A stretch of 64,000 bases of DNA from positions 248,001 through 312,000 of the forward strand of contig NZ_QORW01000005.1 in the NCBI RefSeq assembly GCF_003574735.1. Direction: 5' to 3'. The notes beneath the pieces are model-generated. The model was given only the letters and a program-made list of their open reading frames with translations, did not search any database and was not told the origin of the DNA. Positions 17,135 through 25,735 of this stretch are shown piece after piece; position 1 is the first letter of the stretch, and every line of letters starts with the position of its first letter. Made by a program: the position numbers and the translations under genes. Source of the DNA: Dongia deserti (GTDB lineage: Bacteria; Pseudomonadota; Alphaproteobacteria; Dongiales; Dongiaceae).

Positions 17135-17781
17135 GCGTCTGCTTTCCGCATCGCCTGCACTGCCAGGGATGCCGGCCGCTCGTGGCAGCGTTTGGCCCAG
17201 TCCGCCACCTGAGGAAAAGCCGCAATGTCGATAGCCGACAGGCGCGAGGCCGACAGCACGCAGGCCACATTGAGATCGGCTACCGTGAATCGCGAGCCTA
17301 GTAGATAGGGACTTTCCGCGAGGACCTTGTCTAACATCGCCAGCGGCCGTTGTACCTGCGCTTCCGCATCCTCGGCTGCCTTGGCATCGCGCTTGTCCGG
17401 CGGAAAGAAGTTGCGATGCAGGTGAATGGTGTTCAGGGGAATTTCCAGGTCCGTCAGCGCCCAGCACGACCACCGCCAGATCTTGGCCTCTTCCTCGAGC
17501 GAGGCCGGTGCCAGCGATGGCGTCGCGCGCTCGCCATATTTCCGCGCCAAATAGAGATTGATCGCGAGCGATTCCGACATGGCGAAGCCATTATCGTCGA
17601 TCGCCGGCACGCGGCCTGCCGGATTGATCTTGAGGAACGGCGGCTGTTTCAGCGCCCCATCGCCCATCGTCAGCGGAGTGTGTTCGAACGGCAGCCCGAG
17701 CTCCGTCGCCATCCACAGCACCCGCGCCGTCCGCGAGCGCGCTGTGCCATAGATTTTCAAACCTGTCATCGCGTCATCCAT
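17131..17781 (-). CDS. glutathione S-transferase family protein
   Basis: 216 residues with a thioredoxin-like N-terminal domain (KIYGTARSRTARVLWMATELG, then NPAGRVPAIDDNGFAMSESLAI giving the cis-Pro and SNAIL-like Glu-Ser) and an all-helical C-terminal domain (SRFTVADLNVACVL). The Ser in the SRTARV segment is the probable catalytic residue. Substrate unknown. The ATG overlaps the stop of the frameshifted gene upstream (ATGGATGA), implying former translational coupling; an internal ATG at 17769 is possible. Confidence 0.85.
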   Translation of the reverse strand: MDDAMTGLKIYGTARSRTARVLWMATELGLPFEHTPLTMGDGALKQPPFLKINPAGRVPAIDDNGFAMSESLAINLYLARKYGERATPSLAPASLEEEAKIWRWSCWALTDLEIPLNTIHLHRNFFPPDKRDAKAAEDAEAQVQRPLAMLDKVLAESPYLLGSRFTVADLNVACVLSASRLSAIDIAAFPQVADWAKRCHERPASLAVQAMRKADA

Positions 17782-18123
17782 TCTTGACGAACGCCCGCGT
17801 CACTTCGATCGGCCCGGCTATGTGCCGATTGAATTCGTCGAGCTCCTCGGCCGGAATCCACAGCTCGCGGTGCATGGCGGAGCCAACGACCTGCGGCGCG
17901 TAGCGCTTGACGAAATCCGCGTCGACCTCAAACCGGGTGACGTAGCCGGCGCCGCTCGCCTTGACGTTCCAGTCCCGCGCGATCTGGATCGCGTAGTCCT
18001 CATTGAGGACGGATAGAAGATCGGCTGCTCCGGCAGGCGCGGCGGAAATGCGCGCCACCCGCTGGCCTCGATCAGCGCCAGCTCCTTGGGGCCGACGGGG
18101 CGATAGAGCGTGACGGTTGGCAC
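17774..18123 (-). pseudogene. frameshifted gene, ADP-ribosylation/crystallin J1-like family
   Basis: Two overlapping minus-strand frames each carry half of one protein: PTVTLYRPVGPKELALIEAS ... RLPEQPIFYP from GTG 18123, then VLNEDYAIQIARDWNVKASG ... IAGPIEVTRAFVKNG ending at 17774. Joined, they give a roughly 115-residue protein like those annotated as ADP-ribosylation/crystallin J1. Restoring one G in TATCCGTCCTC (near 18010) would reconnect them. There is no slippery heptamer, so a real 1-base deletion or an assembly error is more likely than programmed shifting. GGGAGAG precedes the GTG start, and the gene would lie in a GST operon. Confidence 0.75.
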
Positions 18124-18136
18124 AGTGTGCTCTCCC

Positions 18137-18652
18137 TCACGACTCGTACGAGATCATCGACCTGAACGGCACGTCGAGCTTGCCGCGGCCGCCCAAGAAC
18201 GCCAGCTCGATGATGCAGGCGGCACCCACCACATCGGCGCCGACCTTGCGCAGCAGGCTGATCGCGGCCTGCAGTGTCCCGCCGGTCGCCAACAGATCGT
18301 CGAGCACGACCACGCGCTGGCCGGGCGTAATGGCTCCCGCCTGGATCTCCACCGTGTCGGTCCCATATTCCAGATCGTAGTGATGCTGAATCACGTCGCC
18401 GGGCAGCTTGCCGCGCTTCCGCACCATGACGAAGCCGCAGCCCATCAGATAGGAAAGCGGCGCCGCCACCAGGAAACCGCGCGACTCGATTCCCACCAGC
18501 AGGTCCGGCTCCAGCGGCGTAACGGCGGTGACCAGCCGATTCACCGTCTCCTTCCACGCGGGCCCGTGCGCCAGCAGGGTGGAGATGTCGTAGAACAGGA
18601 TGCCGGGTTTTGGGAAATCCGGAACGTGGCGGATATGGGCCTTGAGATCCAT
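18137..18652 (-). CDS. apt: adenine phosphoribosyltransferase
   Basis: 171 residues, normal length for Apt. The N-terminal [18 protein letters not shown], the [20 protein letters not shown] adenine/Mg region and the PRPP-binding loop [13 protein letters not shown] are all present. It salvages adenine to AMP in the cytoplasm. It sits 13 bases before the frameshifted gene on the same strand and is divergent from an Lrp/AsnC regulator. Confidence 0.93.
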   Translation of the reverse strand: MDLKAHIRHVPDFPKPGILFYDISTLLAHGPAWKETVNRLVTAVTPLEPDLLVGIESRGFLVAAPLSYLMGCGFVMVRKRGKLPGDVIQHHYDLEYGTDTVEIQAGAITPGQRVVVLDDLLATGGTLQAAISLLRKVGADVVGAACIIELAFLGGRGKLDVPFRSMISYES

Positions 18653-18808
18653 CGAGACACCTGGCGGCTGGAATGCGACGTGGCCCTAGATAACAGCCCA
18701 TGCCGTCCTTGCAAAGCGGGACAGGGCTCCCGGGGCCTTGCGATCCAGCCGCATTCTGCCTAAGCATCGCGCCATGCGGTCCGCTCCCGGGCCGGCTAGG
18801 GGAACGGA

Positions 18809-19321
18809 ATGGCCGCGCGCAAGTCACACAAGATCGACCGGATCGACCTCAAGATCCTGACGGCCCTGCAGGAACAGGGCCGGATGAGCAACCTGGAGCT
18901 GGCTGCCAAGGCCGGCCTCTCCGCTAGCCCCTGTCACGCTCGCCACCGCGCGCTGGAGCGCAGCAAGGTGATCCAAGGCTACCGTGCCGACGTCGACCTC
19001 TCCAAGCTCATCGACTATGTCGAGATCTTGTCCTTCGTAACGTTGCACAAGCACGGCCGCACCCAGCAGGGCGCGTTCGAGCGGCTGATCGAGCGCACGC
19101 CGCAGGCGATCGCCTGCTATCAGATCTCCGGCAATTTCGACTACATCGTCCACTTCGTCTGCCGCTCGGTCGGCGACTATGTCGAGCTGCATCACAGCCT
19201 GATCGAGGAGGAGCCGAACATCGCCTCGGTCACGACCAATGTCATCATGGCGGAGACAAAGAAGTTCTCCGGCTATCCGCTGAAGGAACTGATCGAGCCC
19301 GTGGAGCAGGCGAAGGAATAG
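18809..19321 (+). CDS. Lrp/AsnC family transcriptional regulator
   Basis: 170 residues: an N-terminal winged-helix (KIDRIDLKILTALQEQGRMS, NLELAAKAGLSASPCHARHR) and a C-terminal RAM/AsnC ligand-binding domain (AIACYQISGNFDYIVHFVCR, NVIMAETKKFSGYPL). The AGGGGAACGG ahead of the ATG is a good ribosome site. Such regulators respond to amino acids. Its position divergent from apt and upstream of a glycosyltransferase gives no firm target. Confidence 0.9.
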   Translation: MAARKSHKIDRIDLKILTALQEQGRMSNLELAAKAGLSASPCHARHRALERSKVIQGYRADVDLSKLIDYVEILSFVTLHKHGRTQQGAFERLIERTPQAIACYQISGNFDYIVHFVCRSVGDYVELHHSLIEEEPNIASVTTNVIMAETKKFSGYPLKELIEPVEQAKE

Positions 19322-19324
19322 GGA

Positions 19325-20146
19325 ATGTTCTTCTGGTGGCGCAAACCGCGCATCCACTATTACGCACCAGCATGGAACGAAGAGCTGATGTTGCCCTTCC
19401 TATTCCGGCACTATGCGCAGTGGGTGGAGCGGTTCGTCATCTGCGACAGCGATTCGACGGATGGCTCCCTTGAGTTGTTGCGCCGGACGCCGAAGGTGGA
19501 GATTCGCAAGGTCACCTGGACGCAACCCGACTCCATGATCACGAGCCTGCAGGATCTGCACAACACCTGCTGGAAGGAGAGCCGCGGCACCGCCGACTGG
19601 GTGATCGTCGCGGACATCGACGAGTTCTTGCACCATCCGGACTTCCTCGGTTACTTGCGGACGTGCCGCAGACGGGGCGTGACGTGCATCCCGGCGCTTG
19701 GCTACGAGATGGTGTCGGATCGCTTTCCGGAGCCGGACGAGACGCTGCTCTCCGCCGTACGACGTGGCGTGCCGCATCGCATGATGAGCAAGCTGCGCCT
19801 GTTCGATCCCAATGCTCTCGAGGAGACGAACTTCGGTCCGGGCGGCCACGTCGCCGAGCCGGCCGGCAATGTCGTCTACCCGAAACGCGACGAGCTACTT
19901 CTCCTGCACTACAAGTGGCTCGGATTCGACTACCTGCGGCGGCGCAACGCCATGATGGAGACGACCCGCCGTTCCCGCGATATTGCCAACAACTGGAGCC
20001 ACCATTATCGGACCTCGGAGCCTGATTTGGCATCGGGTCTGAAACATCTGCTGCAGTCTTCGGTGGACGTCATTGAGCTCGGCGAGGCGGCTTGGCGCGG
20101 GCACAAGGAGGGCCGCTGGTGGCGCGGCCGCAAGAAAGCGGCTTAG
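19325..20146 (+). CDS. glycosyltransferase family 2-like protein
   Basis: 273 residues with a GT-A core: HYYAPAWNEELMLPFLFRHY, FVICDSDSTDGSLELL and the metal-binding-like VIVADIDEFLHHPDF. This fits the Glyco_tranf_2_4 group, which lacks transmembrane segments and often transfers sugars onto surface glycans. The C-terminus is strongly basic (WRGHKEGRWWRGRKKAA). It follows the Lrp gene by 3 bases. No polysaccharide cluster is near, so the acceptor is unknown. Confidence 0.75.
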   Translation: MFFWWRKPRIHYYAPAWNEELMLPFLFRHYAQWVERFVICDSDSTDGSLELLRRTPKVEIRKVTWTQPDSMITSLQDLHNTCWKESRGTADWVIVADIDEFLHHPDFLGYLRTCRRRGVTCIPALGYEMVSDRFPEPDETLLSAVRRGVPHRMMSKLRLFDPNALEETNFGPGGHVAEPAGNVVYPKRDELLLLHYKWLGFDYLRRRNAMMETTRRSRDIANNWSHHYRTSEPDLASGLKHLLQSSVDVIELGEAAWRGHKEGRWWRGRKKAA

Positions 20147-20249
20147 CGCCTGATCCGCGCCGAAACCTGGTACTGCTCATTGGCCGCCACGGGATTCAAA
20201 TATTCCGCTCTGGCCGGCCAGATCGGTGACAAATTCTAAACCTCTGTCG

Positions 20250-20345
20250 CCATATTCTGGGCAAGCCAACACGGCAATCGCCGCAAGGGGCGCACCGCCG
20301 ACTGGGTAAAGGTCGGGCTGCAGCACCCCTGCGGCGATTTCTATT
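20250..20345 (+). ncRNA. speF-type leader RNA of the decarboxylase gene
   Basis: The leader 60-150 bases before the decarboxylase folds as nested helices. A perfect 10-bp outer stem pairs AATCGCCGCA (20276-20285) with TGCGGCGATT (20330-20339), a GGGG/CCCC stem (20287-20290, 20326-20329) lies inside it, and an inner hairpin CCGAC/GTCGG (20298-20302, 20312-20316) closes on TGGGTAAAG. The upstream single-stranded GGGCAAGCCAACACGG is also distinctive. Gene context and structure fit the alphaproteobacterial speF motif, a cis-regulatory RNA found before ornithine decarboxylase genes. Assignment needs a covariance-model hit. Confidence 0.7.
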
Positions 20346-20401
20346 TTGGCGAAGACCTTTTGGCTGCTCGGGGTGGACGCGGCCGCGGAGGAAACGAAGA
20401 A

Positions 20402-21535
20402 ATGTCCGACAAAGTCGAGCAATTCCTGAATGAGCGACGTCCCGCCACCCCGTGCCTGGTGGTCGACCTGGACGTGGTGGCGGAGAAGTATCGCGCTTTG
20501 ACGAACGCACTGCCGCTCGCCGAAGTGTTCTATGCCGTCAAGGCCAACCCGGCGCAGGAAGTCCTCTCACGTCTGGCCGAGCAGGGCGCCAGTTTCGACA
20601 CCGCCTCGGCCGGCGAGATCGCCCAGGTGCTGTCGCTTGGCGTCGCGCCGGAGCGGATCTCCTTTGGCAGCACCATCAAGAAGCAGTCCGACATCGCCTG
20701 GGCTTATGCCCGCGGCATCAATCTCTATGCCTTCGACAGCAAGGCCGAGCTGGAGAAGATCGCCGAGGCTGCGCCGAGCGCACAGGTCTTCTGCCGCATC
20801 CTGATCGATGCCGAGGGCGCTCTGTGGCCGCTGAACCGCAAGTTCGGCTGCGCACCCAAGATGGCGGCCGACCTGCTCATACAGGCGCGCGAGCTGGGGC
20901 TGGAGCCCTACGGCGTCTCGTTCCACGTCGGCTCGCAGCAGACGCAGCCGGCCCAGTGGGATTCCGCTGTCGCCTCGGTGAAGAAGGTCTTCAAGCAGGT
21001 CGCCAAGGCCGGCATCGATCTCAAGATGATCGATCTCGGCGGCGGGTTCCCGGCCCACTACAACGCCCCAGTCGAGGCGATCGGCGCCTATGGCTCCGGG
21101 ATCATGAACGCAATGACCAAGCATTTCGGCAACGACTTGCCGCGCATGATCGTGGAGCCGGGCCGCTATCTGGTCGGCGATGCCGGCGTGCTGGAGGCGG
21201 AGGTCGTGCTGATCTCCACGAAGAGCTACAGAGAGGACCGTCGTTGGGTCTATCTCGATATCGGCCGCTTCGGTGGCCTAGCCGAGGTGGAGGGCGAAGG
21301 TATCCGCTACCGCATCCGCCCGGTGCGCGAGATGGGCGTGGAGGAGGGGCCGGTCGTCCTGGCGGGTCCCACCTGCGATTCCGCCGACATCCTCTACGAC
21401 AAGGCAAACTATCACATGCCGCGCGATCTCAAGATCGGCGACCGCGTGCGCATCTTCTCGACCGGCGCCTACACGACCACCTACTCGGCCGTGAACTTCA
21501 ACGGTTTCGAGCCGCTGAAGGCCTACTACATCTAA
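20402..21535 (+). CDS. fold-III PLP ornithine/lysine decarboxylase
   Basis: 377 residues of the alanine-racemase-fold decarboxylases. The PLP lysine is K47 in FYAVKANP, followed by SFHVGSQQTQPAQW, the GGGFPAHY phosphate loop, EPGRYLVGDAG, and catalytic C325 in GPTCDSADILYD. It makes putrescine from ornithine (or cadaverine from lysine). The length fits eukaryotic-type bacterial ODC. GGAGGAAAC precedes ATG 20402; an upstream in-frame ATG was rejected because it lies inside the leader. A speF-type RNA precedes it, supporting polyamine control. Confidence 0.9.
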   Translation: MSDKVEQFLNERRPATPCLVVDLDVVAEKYRALTNALPLAEVFYAVKANPAQEVLSRLAEQGASFDTASAGEIAQVLSLGVAPERISFGSTIKKQSDIAWAYARGINLYAFDSKAELEKIAEAAPSAQVFCRILIDAEGALWPLNRKFGCAPKMAADLLIQARELGLEPYGVSFHVGSQQTQPAQWDSAVASVKKVFKQVAKAGIDLKMIDLGGGFPAHYNAPVEAIGAYGSGIMNAMTKHFGNDLPRMIVEPGRYLVGDAGVLEAEVVLISTKSYREDRRWVYLDIGRFGGLAEVEGEGIRYRIRPVREMGVEEGPVVLAGPTCDSADILYDKANYHMPRDLKIGDRVRIFSTGAYTTTYSAVNFNGFEPLKAYYI

Positions 21536-21557
21536 GCAGGCGCTCCGTTCAGGAATC

Positions 21558-21597
21558 GGCGATGCAGCCCAGGTGCAATCCTGGCCGCATCGCCCTT
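21558..21597 (+). terminator. probable terminator of the decarboxylase gene
   Basis: GGCGATGC (21558-21565) pairs with GCATCGCC (21587-21594), and an inner CCAGG/CCTGG extends the stem. It is followed by CTTTCT, only a short T-run, so termination may be partial. Confidence 0.5.
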
Positions 21598-21727
21598 TCT
21601 GTGCTTGGAACCCACCCGGTTTGCCCGTGTTTTCCCATTGCGCCAGCGGTTGAAGCACCTAAATGCCATTGAGGGTGCACCGAGAGGCGCCCACGCCAGA
21701 GGGGTTTCCGCATTTCCGGAGCAAACT

Positions 21728-22180
21728 ATGAAAAAGACGGTTACATATATTCTGGTCGCCGATGGCGCCCGGGCGCGCCTCTACGCGAATCACGGAGTGG
21801 GCAAGGGGCTACAGCCAGTTTCGGGCGCGACCCACAAGGCCGATCTGCACCACCATGACCGGGACATCCTCACTGACAGGCCCGGACGCGCCTTCAGCAG
21901 CGTCGGCAGTGGGCGATCGGCCATGGAACCGCCGACCGAATGGCACCGCTTCGAGAAGCATAAGTTTGCGCGCGAAATGGCGAGAGTGCTCGACGCCGCC
22001 GCCGCCAACAAGGTGTTCGACCGCCTGATCCTGATCGCACCGCCTGCCACGCTGGGTGACCTGCGGACCGAGCTCAGCGACGCGACGCGCAAGATGGTGA
22101 CGGCAGAGATCCCAAAGGATCTGACGCGGCATGCCGAGCAGGAGCTGCCTCAACATCTGGAGACTGTTCTGGCGGTCTGA
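21728..22180 (+). CDS. host attachment protein family (PF10116)
   Basis: 150 residues: KKTVTYILVADGARARLY at the N-terminus, a HHHDRDILTDRPGRAFSS middle and RLILIAPPATLGDLRTEL in the core. This is the pattern of the family named 'protein required for attachment to host cells', an eRF1-like fold of unclear biochemical role that is widespread in non-symbionts too. GGAG seven bases upstream fixes ATG 21728. It precedes the Mla operon but is separated from it by a strong hairpin. Confidence 0.8.
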   Translation: MKKTVTYILVADGARARLYANHGVGKGLQPVSGATHKADLHHHDRDILTDRPGRAFSSVGSGRSAMEPPTEWHRFEKHKFAREMARVLDAAAANKVFDRLILIAPPATLGDLRTELSDATRKMVTAEIPKDLTRHAEQELPQHLETVLAV

Positions 22181-22225
22181 GGTTCTGCCCCCTCCCATTG
22201 TTCGAACTTCCCGACCTGCTATTCT

Positions 22226-22255
22226 CCCTGCGCGGGCAGCGGGCCCCGCGCAGGG
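22226..22255. terminator. strong hairpin between the attachment protein and the Mla operon
   Basis: Perfect 11-bp stem CCCTGCGCGGG/CCCGCGCAGGG (22226-22236, 22245-22255) with an 8-base loop, ending 15 bases before the mlaE start. There is no T-run, so it may insulate or stabilise mRNA rather than act as an intrinsic terminator. Confidence 0.4.
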
Positions 22256-22270
22256 TAGATCTCCGATCGC

Positions 22271-23395
22271 ATGACCAACCAACCCGGCTGGATCAAACTC
22301 GCGCAAGAGCGCGACGGCGCCGTGTTACAGGCGGGGGGTGCCTGGACGGTCGAATACGCGGCCGACCTGGACCGGCAGGTCGAATCCCTGCCCAAGGAGA
22401 GCGCTGCACAGGTCCTGGATCTGACAGAGATCGACGCGATCGACACTGCCGGTGCCTGGCTGCTGGCGCGCGCGAGTGGCCAGGGCGAGGGCCAGGAGAT
22501 ACCGTGGCGAAACCTGGCGCCGGAGTTCCAGCCCCTGGCTGAGCGCGTGCTGACCGCAGGGCCAAAGGTCACGCCGGAACGGCCGAGGGCACGCACGATC
22601 ACCGATTGGGTGGCGGATGTCGGCGCCGGTGTCGAGGAGGTGCTGGCCGAGAGCCTGAACCTCGTCGCCTTCTTTGGCGAGTTCGTGCTGGCTACCGGCC
22701 GCGTCATTGCCAACCCACGCCGCTTCCGCTGGGTTTCGCTGCTGGTCCATATCGAGCAGACCGGCATCAATGCCTTGCCGATCGTCGGCCTGATCTCGTT
22801 CCTGGTGGGCGTTGTTCTTGCCTATCAGGGCGCGGACCAATTGCGGCAATTCAATGCTCAGTTCTTGACCGTCAACATGGTCGGTATTTCCGTCCTCCGC
22901 GAAATGGGCATCCTGCTCACTGCGATCGTTGTTGCCGGCCGCTCCGGCTCGGCCTTCACTGCGCAGATCGGCACCATGCAGGTAAGCGAAGAGGTGGATG
23001 CCCTGCGCACCATGGGGCTCGATCCCATGGAGGTCCTGGTGCTGCCGCGGGTCACGGCCCTCATCATCACGCTGCCGATCCTGACGTTCTTCGCGGACCT
23101 GATGGGATTGTTTGGCGGCGGCATCATGTATTCCGTGCTGGTCGATCAGACCTTCGGCCAGTATGTGACCCGCCTGAATGACGTGATCACGCCGACTATG
23201 TTCTGGGTCGGCATGGTAAAGGCGCCCGTCTTCGCCATCCTGATCGCGCTGGTCGGGTGCTTCGAGGGCCTGCGTGTGACCGGCAGCGCCGAAAGCGTCG
23301 GCAAGATGACCACGCGCGCGGTGGTGGAGGGCATCTTCCTGGTGATCATCTTCGATGCCTTGTTCTCAGTCCTTTTCTCCATCCTGAGCATCTGA
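22271..23395 (+). CDS. mlaE: Mla-type ABC permease with N-terminal STAS domain
   Basis: 374 residues. The first 100 form a STAS-like domain (AQVLDLTEIDAIDTAGAWLL). The rest is a MlaE permease with helices around residues 170-370 and the conserved FLVGVVLAYQGADQLRQF, EMGILLTAIVVAGRSGSAF and ALRTMGLDPMEVLVLPR blocks. It is the membrane part of an intermembrane phospholipid transporter. In E. coli the STAS protein MlaB is separate, so fusion here replaces it. First gene of a four-gene operon; one base separates it from the ATPase gene. Confidence 0.9.
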   Translation: MTNQPGWIKLAQERDGAVLQAGGAWTVEYAADLDRQVESLPKESAAQVLDLTEIDAIDTAGAWLLARASGQGEGQEIPWRNLAPEFQPLAERVLTAGPKVTPERPRARTITDWVADVGAGVEEVLAESLNLVAFFGEFVLATGRVIANPRRFRWVSLLVHIEQTGINALPIVGLISFLVGVVLAYQGADQLRQFNAQFLTVNMVGISVLREMGILLTAIVVAGRSGSAFTAQIGTMQVSEEVDALRTMGLDPMEVLVLPRVTALIITLPILTFFADLMGLFGGGIMYSVLVDQTFGQYVTRLNDVITPTMFWVGMVKAPVFAILIALVGCFEGLRVTGSAESVGKMTTRAVVEGIFLVIIFDALFSVLFSILSI

Positions 23396-23396
23396 G

Positions 23397-24170
23397 ATGG
23401 CGGAGCGAAGCGCGAACATCATCGAAATACGCGGCCTCGTGAATCGCTTCGGCGAGCAGGTGCTGCATGACGGTCTCGATCTCGACATCCGGCGGGGCGA
23501 GGTGCTGGGCGTGGTCGGCGGCTCCGGCAGCGGTAAGTCGGTCCTGCTGCGCACCATCATCGGCCTCAATCGATCCACGGCAGGCGACATTCGCGTCCTC
23601 GGCCAATTGACGCGCGAGCTAGACGACGAGGCGCTGCGCCGCTTGCAGACCCGCTGGGGGGTCCTGTTCCAGAACGGCGCCTTGTTCTCCTCGCTCACGG
23701 TGGCGGAGAACATCCAGGCGCCGATGCGCGAGCGCGGCGACATCCCGCCGGAGCTGGTGGACGAGCTGGCCGGGCTGAAGGTCAAGCTGGTCGGCCTGCC
23801 GATCGACGCGATGGCCAAATATCCTTCGCAGCTCTCCGGCGGCATGAAGAAACGCGTCGGCCTGGCGCGCGCTCTGGCCCTCGATCCGGAGATCCTGTTC
23901 CTGGATGAGCCGACCGCCGGCCTCGACCCGATCGGCGCCGCCGACTTCGATCAGCTGATTCGCAGCCTGCAGCAGAGCCTTGGCCTGACCGTCGTCATGA
24001 TCACCCACGACCTCGACTCGCTGGTCACGATTTGCGACCGGATTGCTGTCCTGGTAGACAAGAAGGTCAAGGTGGGGACCTTGGAAGAATTGATGCGCGA
24101 TCCGCACCCCTGGGTTCAGAGCTATTTCCACGGGCCGCGTGCGCGCGCCGCCGGCATTGCGGCGGATTGA
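23397..24170 (+). CDS. mlaF: Mla-type ABC ATPase
   Basis: 257 residues with Walker A GGSGSGKSVLLR, Q-loop region LFQNGALFSSLTVAEN, signature LSGGMKKRVGLARALA, Walker B PEILFLDEPTAGLDP and the switch His in ITHDLD. This is the MlaF/Ttg2A pattern (GALFSSLTV). It powers lipid movement with the MlaE permease and is encoded directly downstream of it. Confidence 0.92.
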   Translation: MAERSANIIEIRGLVNRFGEQVLHDGLDLDIRRGEVLGVVGGSGSGKSVLLRTIIGLNRSTAGDIRVLGQLTRELDDEALRRLQTRWGVLFQNGALFSSLTVAENIQAPMRERGDIPPELVDELAGLKVKLVGLPIDAMAKYPSQLSGGMKKRVGLARALALDPEILFLDEPTAGLDPIGAADFDQLIRSLQQSLGLTVVMITHDLDSLVTICDRIAVLVDKKVKVGTLEELMRDPHPWVQSYFHGPRARAAGIAAD

Positions 24171-24186
24171 TCGAGGGCTGTATCCC

Positions 24187-25125
24187 ATGGAAACCCGCGC
24201 CAAGCACATCACGATCGGGGCCTTTGTCCTGTCTTCCCTCCTGGCGATCGCGTTCTTCGTATTCTGGCTTGCCCGCTTCGAGGGCGAGGCCGTGTATTAT
24301 AAGTACTTTGTCCGCTTCGCCGGTTCGGTGTCGCAGTTGCGGGTCGACAGCACGGTCTTGTTCGGCGGCATCCCGGTCGGCCGCGTGACCGACGTGCGCA
24401 TCGATCCGGAGAACAGCGAATTGGCACGCGTCGATCTCGCCATCCGCGAAGGCACGCCGATCCGCGTCGATTCACGGGCGACGCTCGAGATCCAGGGCAT
24501 CGCTGGCGGCGTGGTCGTGCAGATCAGCCGCGGCACGAGCACGGCCACGCTGCTGGAGCCCGGTAGCGAGATCACAGCAGGCCCCTCCGCGCTGGAGCAG
24601 ATCGTGCGCCGCGTGCCGGATCTCCTGACCAAGATCGACGATATAACTCAGCGCATGAGCGATCTGCTCAGCGACGAAAACCGCCAGGCCTTCAGCAACT
24701 CCCTCGCCAATCTCGAGGCGATTACCCGGCAGCTGGTGGGCGGGGCAAGCTCGGCCGAAGGCGTCATGACCAGCGCCGGCGGTGCAATCGAAGAGCTCAA
24801 CAAGGCGGCCAAGGAATTCTCCGCCCTGGCCATGGAACTGCGCGGTGCAGTGGGCGACGTGCGCGGTGATGCCAGCAAGGCCGCGCGCAACTTCGCCCTG
24901 ATGGCGGACAGCTTCAACAGGACGTCGAAACAGCTTGCCGCCGTGATCGAAGACAATCGCGAACCCTTGAAACAGTTCTCCGCCACCACCCTCTATGAGA
25001 CCGGCGAGCTGGTCAGTGAGCTGCGCCGGCTGGTCGCCTCCATGACCCGTATCTCGCACCAGCTCGAAACGGACCCCGCGCGCTTCCTCCTTAGAGACCG
25101 CAGCAGCGGGGTCGACGCACCATGA
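24187..25125 (+). CDS. mlaD: MlaD-like MCE-domain periplasmic protein
   Basis: 312 residues: one N-terminal transmembrane helix (ITIGAFVLSSLLAIAFFVFWLA), then an MCE domain (YKYFVRFAGSVSQLRVDSTV, FGGIPVGRVTDVRIDP, ATLEIQGIAGGVVVQISRG). A long C-terminal helical region (residues about 150-300) suggests oligomeric barrel or needle formation. It binds lipid in the periplasm for the MlaEF complex. The longer frame upstream overlaps mlaF, so ATG 24187 was taken. Confidence 0.9.
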   Translation: METRAKHITIGAFVLSSLLAIAFFVFWLARFEGEAVYYKYFVRFAGSVSQLRVDSTVLFGGIPVGRVTDVRIDPENSELARVDLAIREGTPIRVDSRATLEIQGIAGGVVVQISRGTSTATLLEPGSEITAGPSALEQIVRRVPDLLTKIDDITQRMSDLLSDENRQAFSNSLANLEAITRQLVGGASSAEGVMTSAGGAIEELNKAAKEFSALAMELRGAVGDVRGDASKAARNFALMADSFNRTSKQLAAVIEDNREPLKQFSATTLYETGELVSELRRLVASMTRISHQLETDPARFLLRDRSSGVDAP

Positions 25126-25721
25126 TCAACCGCCGTCGTTTCATCCTGGCCGGCGGTGCGGCGGTCGCGGGCTGTGGCGTCATTCCCGAAGTGAACAATC
25201 CAATTCCACTCTATACCTTGTCGCCGGTGCGTGATTTCGGCCGGTCGTTGCCCAAGGTCAATTGGCAATTGGTGATCGGCACGCCGGTCGCGTCGGCGGA
25301 TCTCAACACCACGCGCATTGCTCTGACGCGCTCCCCGGGCGTCATCGAATACTACGCAAATGGCGCCTGGGCCGACTACGCTCCGGTTCTATTGCAAGGC
25401 AAGCTGATCGAAAGCTTCGAGGCCTCGAAGGCGATCGTCGCCGTCGGGCGCGATGCCGTCGGCTTGCGGCCGGATTACGTGCTGCAGTCGGAGCTTCGCG
25501 ATTTCCAGGCGGAATATTCGGAAGGGAAACCGACTGCGCATCTGCGCCTGGCGGCCAAGCTGGTGCGCATGCCGGACCGGCGCATCGTCGCCAATATCCT
25601 GACCGAGCAGAAGGTGCCAGCCGAGGGCACCTCGCTGGCGCAGATCGTCCGCGCCTTCGACCGCGCCGCCGGCGAAGCCTTCGAGGATGTGGTGGTCCGC
25701 GTCCTGACCGCCGAGACCTAG
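25122..25721 (+). CDS. ABC-type transport auxiliary lipoprotein
   Basis: 199 residues. RRRFILAGGAAVAGC gives a lipoprotein signal with the acylated Cys at about 18. PLYTLSPVRDF and RSPGVIEYYANGAWADYAPV match the PF03886 ABC_trans_aux family (PqiC/LetC-like), outer-membrane partners of MCE transporters. ATG overlaps the mlaD stop (ATGA). Together with mlaE, mlaF and mlaD this makes a complete alphaproteobacterial lipid-trafficking operon. Confidence 0.85.
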   Translation: MINRRRFILAGGAAVAGCGVIPEVNNPIPLYTLSPVRDFGRSLPKVNWQLVIGTPVASADLNTTRIALTRSPGVIEYYANGAWADYAPVLLQGKLIESFEASKAIVAVGRDAVGLRPDYVLQSELRDFQAEYSEGKPTAHLRLAAKLVRMPDRRIVANILTEQKVPAEGTSLAQIVRAFDRAAGEAFEDVVVRVLTAET

Positions 25722-25735
25722 ACTTCAGGATCCCT

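Noticed and set aside
17995-18020. Programmed ribosomal frameshift in the crystallin J1-like gene
   Set aside because: No slippery heptamer or downstream pseudoknot is visible; a one-base deletion explains it more simply.
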